Shown here: positions 25,504 to 34,500 of the stretch, one piece after another
Position numbering within the stretch: position 1 is the stretch's first letter
How the letters are laid out: the number at the start of each line of letters is the position of its first letter
DNA from: Stictocephala bisonia
Lineage: Eukaryota; Arthropoda; Insecta; Hemiptera; Membracidae
Assembly: GCA_035578905.1 (NCBI GenBank)
Contig: JAQJVL010002193.1
Coordinates: 51,685-115,684, forward strand
DNA length: 64,000 nucleotides
Direction: 5' to 3'
Notes under the pieces: generated by a model
Told to the model about the DNA's origin: nothing
Databases searched by the model: none
Seen by the model: only the letters and a program-made list of their open reading frames with translations
Translations under genes and position numbers: made by a program

Positions 25504-28500
25504 TATGGTTTTGTCAGCTACTATTTATTAGTTTTAAAAAATTAAAAATCTGTAATATATATTTAGAACAAGAACCAAAAGTCATGTTATTTATTAATAA
25601 AAATATAATATTATTTTCTTAATAGTAAAATATAATATATATTATTTTCTAAATAGTAAAATATAATATAAAAATATGATCTCTGTCACAAATCTAAATC
25701 CAATCCATCAAACCAATTAAGACCTGCCTCACTGATTCTATTTATGTTAGCTAATTCCTCAGTAAAACAGCACAGAGGGCACTCTGTTACTATGTGATCC
25801 ACTGTTTGGATAGACTCCCTGTAATCATAGTGATCTAGTGTCAATCCCAATTTATATTTCCAGTCGTTATATCTGCACTCGCCAATTGGGAAGTGATGCA
25901 CCAGAGTCCATTCCCTACAAAGAAGAGTCATCCCATTTACAGATATTGATAGATCGATAATAAGGAACTTATTTTGTCCATCAAAACTATTCCACGTTAT
26001 GACCAAGCTGGTATTGGTGACAAATTTTATCTGCTCAACTAGAAAGCCATACGTAGAGGTAGGTTTCAAGATTTTAAGGGACTGTTCCGACATGGGACAT
26101 CTTGTGAACGGGTTATATATTTCACAATGGGGAGGTCATATATTTCATGACTCTACTCTCTTAAAAAATTAAGTGTTGTAGTCTAATAAACCCTCTTTTG
26201 AACATAAGTAAAACTTTTATGTGTCCATACTATATTACATAATGTCATGCATTTTCTAAATCTCAATACTAAATAGTTTACAGTGAGTGTATTTCCAGAG
26301 CTCTTAGGAATGGATTTTGTTTTGATAAACCTACAATGCAATCTTTTTTCTCTGTTACGTTCTTAATAAATATAATACCTACAGTTTTGTACTAATATTG
26401 GTCATCAATGTAGACTTGCGCCAATTTAAATATTTCTCTTTTGTTTAATTTTTGGATAAGATTTTACATGATACATCTCTCTTCTTCCGCACTCAGCAGG
26501 TAAACACTAAGATGTACTGTCGAGGACTCACGAGTCTGGGAGCGACCAGAACGCAACCTGCCCAACACTAGCCGATAATTTAGCCGAAAACTTTCCCTGG
26601 CGCCTGCAACCCTCGCTCCCAGACTCGTGAGTCCTCGACAGTAGCTTACTGCCTACCTTGAACTGTGAGTATTTTCCACTTACTATCTGGATATCTACAA
26701 GAAAATCGCAGCGAGTGGTAAAGAAAACTACTTTGCGATATTTATAGGCAATAGACAATATTCTTTATTGACACATTCTTCAAGAATGGTAATAGTGTCA
26801 TAGTGACAGTTACAGTTGAAATGGACATTAGTGTAATAAAATTAAGTTACATCAAGTGTCCATTCTTTACATGCTTCCAGGAATTCTTCAAGAGTGTAGC
26901 ATGGATGGTTTATGAGGAAGTCGTGAAGTTCTCTCTTAAGCACACATAGCTTCAGACCTTTGGCTGTGGCTGGTAGTATGTTCCATAGTTTTCTGCCAAT
27001 GTAGGATGGTTTTTCTTCATAGAGTGCTGTACGGTGTGAGGGTAGAACATAATTAGTTGCATGACGGGTATTGTAGGGGTGGAGATCTTTTCCTGTTTGG
27101 AGGCCTCGTTGATGAGCATGCAGGATTACTTCTTGAATGTACAATCCATGTATGGTTATTATCTTCATGGACTTGAAAGCATTTCTGCAGCTATGATGAG
27201 GTTCAAAGTCAGCGAGGATTCTAATAGCTTTCTTCTGTAGAATTAGTAACCTTTTGAGGTTTCCAGCTGAGGATCCTCCCCATACCACTAGTCCATATCT
27301 CAAATGTGTTTCTACTAGTGAATGGTAAGCTGTTTTTGCTGCCTCTACGTTTCCAATCCATTTTATCCGCCGAACAACATATATGCCACTGTTTATTTTT
27401 TTACAAAGTTTATCAACATGCTCAGTCTAGGTTAAGTTGCTGTCTAGGGTGACTCAAAGAAATTTTACATGGGTTTCAACTGCAATGTCAGGGATTTTAG
27501 GGATGTGGCCTTTTTTTCTACTGAAATTTACTTGTATTGTCTTTGTTGGGTTTACAGCTAGGTCATTTCTTTTGCAGTAACTCAGGGCCTTTTCTAGCGA
27601 GTTAGAGGCAGATGCATATACGCCTTCAGCAGTGGTGTTCTTGATCAGTAATGTTATATTATCAGCATACATTACGCAGGTAGTATCGTGATCTTGGATG
27701 TATGCTGGAAAATCATTTACAAAGAGAACACTGCAACCACAGAACAACAAAACATGAATGATTTTGGCTGATATCCAGTACAAGGATTCATTCATAAGCT
27801 AACATTGTGCAGAAACTTACTCGATCATGGTGGGAAGCCAACGCACAAGTCTCGCATATTAAAGCTTTATCCCTGATTTACTCCTCTGCTGAATATTGTG
27901 TACCCATGTGGCTTAATAGTACATGTACAAGAGGTTGATATACAACTAAATAGGGTGGTAAGGGCTATCAGCAGTTCCCTAACTGGAACCCAGTCCATAC
28001 TGAATCAACTCCTCCAGATATAAGATGCAAAGAGGCACTTCTTCAAGAGTTAAAAAAGATACTAACTACACTAAATTTCCCCATTTTACAAGATATCCCA
28101 CAGCAGAAGGGGGTTAAATCTAGAAAACCACCTCTTCGAGTAGCTTCCCAGTTAATCTCAAACAAGTCTTCTCCAAAATTCAACTGGCCATTAACTTGGG
28201 AAGTGTTTGATGGCCGAACCAAGTTTTTGGTATTAGACCCTATGACCATCATCGATAGAATGATTCTTCCTCAAAAGAAGGGTTCATATTTTTTCCTAGA
28301 CTATGTTGAGTCACGCTGGCACGAGTGTGGAAAGATGCAACTACTGGAAAAGTAAGTGGGGAATGGCAAATTATCAATCATAGGATAACGGAGTAAAAAT
28401 TCAAATTAGGGATCACATTGATTGCCCATGGTGTTTTTTTTTTTCATTCAATCAGAGAAGCAGGTGTTAAAAGGTTGCAAAACCTAGATTTAGCTCTGTG

Positions 28501-31500
28501 AGAGGAGATCAATATTTAAACACTAGACACAAGTACTTTCTACTGAAGATTTAATTTTAATTAGATAGTGTGTATTAGTCTTATTAAAACTATTTATTTT
28601 TATTAGTTTTGTAGCTGGCTTTAAAAGCCATTCAATATATTTACAGTAGAACCTAGATTATAGGAACTAATTGAGGCTGGACCGGTTTCCGATAACGGAC
28701 ATTTCTGATAAGCCAAGGTTATGTTAGTTTGAGTGTCTAGGCAGGAAATAAATGTATATAAAATTAAATTATTATTGTAAAACGTATTTTTTATTTTAAA
28801 ACTACATTACAAACTATGTGACCACGTAACTAGACAAAAGTTCAAGAAGGTTTCAAAAGCTTCTTCAATACAGGTAGAGGTACGGGAGTGGCCCATAACT
28901 CACATCCACTCTGCATTTGTCTGTCACGACACTTGTTTACAAAACAATGTTATCAAATTCTTGCCTAGTAGCCACAGATAAATAATTCTACCCAGATGGC
29001 TCACAGTATACGGGAAAAGCGTGCACGCTGTTTAAGGAGTATGTAGGTAACAAGCACTACACGACCGTGAATTTATAATGCGACGTTGCCCATTGAAAAG
29101 TATTAAACCTAAATTTTTATTATCAGCTGGTATTTACTATTCTAATATTTGTTATTAATATGGTTATTTGATTATGTTTAAACTGGCAACACCGTCCAGT
29201 TGACAGCCACTCGACGCGCTTTAAAGCGGACAGTTGACACACTACGAAAACATTGTTAACACTCTTTAGCATGGGAATGAGCCTTCTGGGTAGAGTTAGT
29301 TATCTAGTAGCGACTGTTGTTAATTAAGTTATCATTATTATTTCCCAATATAGTACATGTATGTAGTATTATTTAATTTATATTATTATTTTAAAACAAA
29401 CAAAGGAAATATTTTTATAATTCATTTAAATTAAATTTTGTTTTTCCTTACACTGTTTCCGATAACCCAGGTTTCCGATAATCTGGATTCCAATAATCGG
29501 GGTTTTACTGTAATTCAAAGCTTATCCTTTTTAGAAACAAAGCAAAGTTAAATAAATGCAGAGAAACCTATCTCCACTACTATTTTCTAACACTAAATAA
29601 GGGTAGCTTACCTTTTTACATGTATGACAAGTCTGAACTTCTTCGTCATCTTTTGAGTCATCTTCAATACCATTTGTATCAACCTCATCTCCATCCCCTG
29701 CTTCTTCAGCTGCTCTCAATACCTTTGCAAATAAAAATTATTATTTATACCTTTAAAAATATAAGGTAAGTATGACACATATATTATCAATAATTTTCTT
29801 CCTGGCCTAGTGCCATTTAACCTAACCTATCTGTTTCTTAGTGATTCTTAATTTTTAAGTAATAATATTTTTATACAGTTAATACTAATAATTTTAGGTC
29901 ATATAGAATAATAAATTAGTATTTCTCATTTTACAACATAAATAAAAATGTACCTATCTATCTAATTGTACTATCATAGTGATATGGACAGTAGAAACCT
30001 GCTTATCCTTCACCTACGAGTTTTAGTGTACAGGACTATTTTAACTATTAGTAAAAGAGTACGAGACAAGGGAGTAAAGACTAGATCACCACTTGATCGT
30101 TAACTGTGAGCAGAAGCTTTCTAATATATAACTGACCATAAGCACTATACAAAACAAAATAGTGGTTATGTGTGAACATCGCCAGTCAAAACCCAGACAC
30201 ATAACATTGTTGATGACGTTAAAGGACTGTGTATGGTGAATATAGGTCAACTTTTGAGACTCCTTAGCTTTGAAATGAAATAAAAAGTGTCTTTACTGAA
30301 TAGGGCGAGGTTAAGACTATATACAGTCCTGTCTTCCACCTAACTTAAACCCTTTGAGGACCAACAAAAATAAAAGTGCAAACTATTTTTTCCCCTCACT
30401 TTTCAAGTGCGACATCCAAATATTTAGGCTGAAAATTTGAAGAAACGCAAGTCTTTAAACATTTATTTATAAAATCTGTTCTAATAAAGATAAAAGGGTA
30501 CTTCCTTGACCAGAATGTTTGTAATTGAGTACTTTATCAGAATATATCTTCAAAAAGTCATCTCATAATTTTTAAATATTTATATTTTGTCAATAAAAAG
30601 TATTTTTTTAATAAATACAAAATATGTTTCTAAACAAATTTTTTTTGTACGCTTACAGCTCGTAAACAAAAATATTTGACCCGTGGGAAATTGTTTTATT
30701 GAAGTCTAAACTTAATCACCTACAAACACAGAAAAAATAATAACAATCGGATTGAAAATAAAAAATATAACATGAGGAACATTTTGTTAAACTGGCAGGA
30801 CTCACTTTAATTTGAAAACACGGTAGCTCACTCAAGGTCTTTTGGACCGGGATTAGTAAAACGCTGAATATTGCTATAAAAAATATTATATTTATTTACT
30901 ACTTTCTTTGTACAATATTAAAAACAGCAAATAGTTTATTAAGGATTTGTGTATTTAAATTTATTTTAAATAACAAAGTTTTCTAAAATAAATGTTATTT
31001 TAAATACTGATGGTACTTGATTTATATATAACATTGTTTGATCTTCAAAACATAAAATTATAATAAAAATACTGCAGTTATAACATATTATAAGTTATAA
31101 AACCTAAAACAATAGCCTACTAAAGTAAAATGAATGAAAAATCTATGACATTTTTTTTAGTATTAGTCATTATGAAAACAAATAAAATTATGACGTCGTT
31201 GTTCATTAGTATCCATCGTAGAATCCAAAATCGTACATTCACAATATATTTTTTTTAAAACATACACAAATCGTTATGGTAAAATCGGTAAAAGAAATTA
31301 CCACGCACGTCGCCAGTACACAACCACTCACTCAAGGTCGAACGAACCAGTACAACTATAGCACGTGTACTCACTCTCACGGTAAAAGCGACCAGTCTCC
31401 CATAAAAGACGCTGCCACACTGGCAGTAAGAGGGGTTGGGGCGCAGGAAGTGTGTCATACTGTTCCTACAAAGATTGTTTTGCAGTGTGGTGACGGCCAG

Positions 31501-34500
31501 TGCTGCCAATTCAAAGATAAAATAAATATTTACAAAAATGTGCCAACCCGGTCTTTTCAACCGGCAAGTGAGTCCTGCCGGGTTAATACCGTCAGATTTG
31601 CCTGTTAAAATTATTTCTCTGTCTATTATTGTCAGTTCTTTTCATTGACGTTATATTCCAACAGCTGGCTCCAGATGTTCAAAAAAGCATTCTTGAACAT
31701 CTGCATATCATCCCAAAGACGTACAAGTTACCATAAACGGTAAATTGGTATCGTAAGCGGTAAATTGGATGTTATATATAACTAACTTTTAATTACGGGA
31801 TATCGTCATTCAGTCCTCGACGTGAATTTTAATAATGACCATATTTCGTCATTTTGGTCCTCAAGGGAAAAAACTTAAATGACGAAATATAGTCATTCAG
31901 GGGGTTAACCAATAACAAGCGATGGCTGACTTATTGGTCTAACAAACGTACTGACTTCAGATCTAGTTTAACTGTGTTTTAATGTATAATGCTAAACTCT
32001 CACTTGATATTTATTTTACCTGTTGATCAGTACAATAATATTTACAGGGTGCTCTCAATAGAGTTCCCAGACTTTACTTGCCGCACAATATCAGTTGCAT
32101 ATGAACTAGCAAGTTAAATGTTAAAACTTAATGAAAACAAAAATTCTTTTGTATTTTTACAAGTATGGAACTGTGAAGGGTTTCAAGATTTCTTTCAGAT
32201 TAATACTGAAACATTTAGAAAGCCTCAAAACTAAGTAGCATTAAATATCTATGACAAGGAATATTTTTTAAATTGAAACCATTTTTAATCATTAACTCAG
32301 GGAGATTTAATATAAATATTTTGTATTATTTTTATATTTAATGAGATTTATAATTTAAGAACTGGATATATAGCTTTAATTTATCTGTTGTAAACCCACT
32401 CCTGAAGTTATGTTAGTTACAGAGATTTCACAATTTGTTATAAAAAATCTTAAATAAACGGTTGTTTAAAATATTTTATTTTTGAAAAATTATAGATATA
32501 CTGTAATGCGACAAGTACCAAATTGTCCATAAACTAAGTCATATATAAAAAGCAAGTGTCTATCAAATCACATGAGTTATTATCAAAACAATTGTAGTTA
32601 TTATTTGTACAATAAATAGGAGGCCTACAAAAATAGTATGGTGAGAAGCAGCAAACATTAACAACAATTGTTGTAGAGAGAAAGATTATTACCTTAATTT
32701 GTGATTCTGCTTTTTTTGCAGCATCTCTTTTCGGCCTCTTGACTGTTAGTGGAGTGATTTCAAAATCACTGTAATCGCTATCTTCTTCTGATGAAGATTT
32801 TCTTCCCCTACTTCTTGATTTAGTTGCTGAGTTAACAGTTTTGGGCTTAGGTAAAATAAGGAGCACTTTTGAAGGTTCTTTTTGACTAGATACTTCACTT
32901 TGTTTTGGGTATTTTTCTGCAACTGAAGTAGTATTCTCATTTTTCTTTACTTCTGTATTGTTCTCATCTGTATTTTCAATATTAATTGATGAACTGTCTT
33001 TTTGGCAGTCAACTTCAGTTTCCCCTGTTTGTGATTTGGAGGAATTTTCATCATTGAATGAATTATCTGTACGTTCATCAACATCACATTGAATGGCTGT
33101 ATTAGTAGAAGTCTCTTGAGCTGATTCTATTGAATTTTCCTGAATGTCCATCATTTGTGTAGAAAAATCTGAAGACATTTCATTTACTGTCTTTGGTATA
33201 TCACCTTGACTTCCACTTTTTTCTAATTTAGTATCATTTACAGAGCTTTGTGTTTCCATAAGTTCATCACATGTTTGAGCAAAGGGGTCTTCTCCCCCAG
33301 CATCATTTGTTTCAAATGACTCTTCATTGCGATCTTGATCGATATGTAAAAACTTTGTACCATCACTACTGTTTGCTTCTTCGCCCAACTCTTTACCACT
33401 ACTCTTACCTGGTTTATTTTCATTTTTTGATTCGACACTGGTTTCACAACTCTTGTTTTCATGTGAGTTGATAAACTCTTCATTAACTTTATTTTCTCCG
33501 CAGTCAGAACTATTTACCACTTTTTGATTCTCTGTATTAGAACTAACAGAGTCGTTCAGGTTGGACTTTGTCACATCAACAGACTCCCCCTCAACCTCAC
33601 AATCGAGAATTCTAAGTTTACTACTCGAGGAAACAACTTCATGAGTATCACTTTCCGTTAATTTAGAGTTTAAAGTTAATGTGACATTACTAGAATCATG
33701 TAGTTTGTCATTACATTTATTTGATACATTCAGTTCACTTTCTTCAACATTGCTTGAAATTACTTCAAGATCAGTAGCATCTTCATTAAATGTCCTTTTA
33801 GTGGTTAATTCTAAGTTTAATTCATTTGAATCTTTGTCTTCTAAAATTCCTTCACTTGAATTTGTATTCTTCATGTTCACTTCATTTGAGTCCTTACCTA
33901 CTAAAATTTCCTCATTTGAGTTTGGGTTTGCTAAATTTACTTCATTTGAATCGTTGAACTCTAAATGTATTTCATTTGAGCCCCTATCTTCTAAAGTTCC
34001 TTCATTTAAGTTTGTGTTCTCTAAATTTACATTTGAGTCTGTATCCTCTAAATTTACATCTTTTGTGTCTTCTTCCAATAAATTTGTTTCGTCTGTCTCT
34101 TTGTTTTCAACAGACACATCACTGACGGTTGAATTAACAGTAGATGCATTGTCACAATTTTTCTCGTTATTTACAGCACTATCAATTACTGGCTCTTTTA
34201 TTACATTTTCCAAAAGGTCAGGTGCATTACTAATAGGGAGATTTTGATTAGTGTCTAAACTATTTTCTTCGCTATTCTCAAAATTTGCTATGTTTGTTTC
34301 TGATTGTGTGGATTCAGTATTTGCAATCTTACCATCATCAGTGTCAGTATCTTTCAACAGTTCGTCTTCATCAAAATTAACATCGAACTCTTTGGCTGAC
34401 TCATCTTCTCCTAATACAGTGTCTTCTTCCTCTACAGCGGATGAAGAGACATTTGACAAGTCTTCTCTTGTAATGTCACAACTTTGATCAACATTTTTAT

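Noticed and set aside
26516..26642. Canonical microRNA precursor
   Set aside because: Loop of 67 nt and a perfect 30-bp stem without bulges are unlike typical animal pre-miRNAs; kept only as a hairpin.
33681..34487. Plus-strand open frames opposite the MYM gene exon
   Set aside because: Shadow frames of an acidic, repetitive coding exon; serine/phenylalanine-rich translation without motifs.
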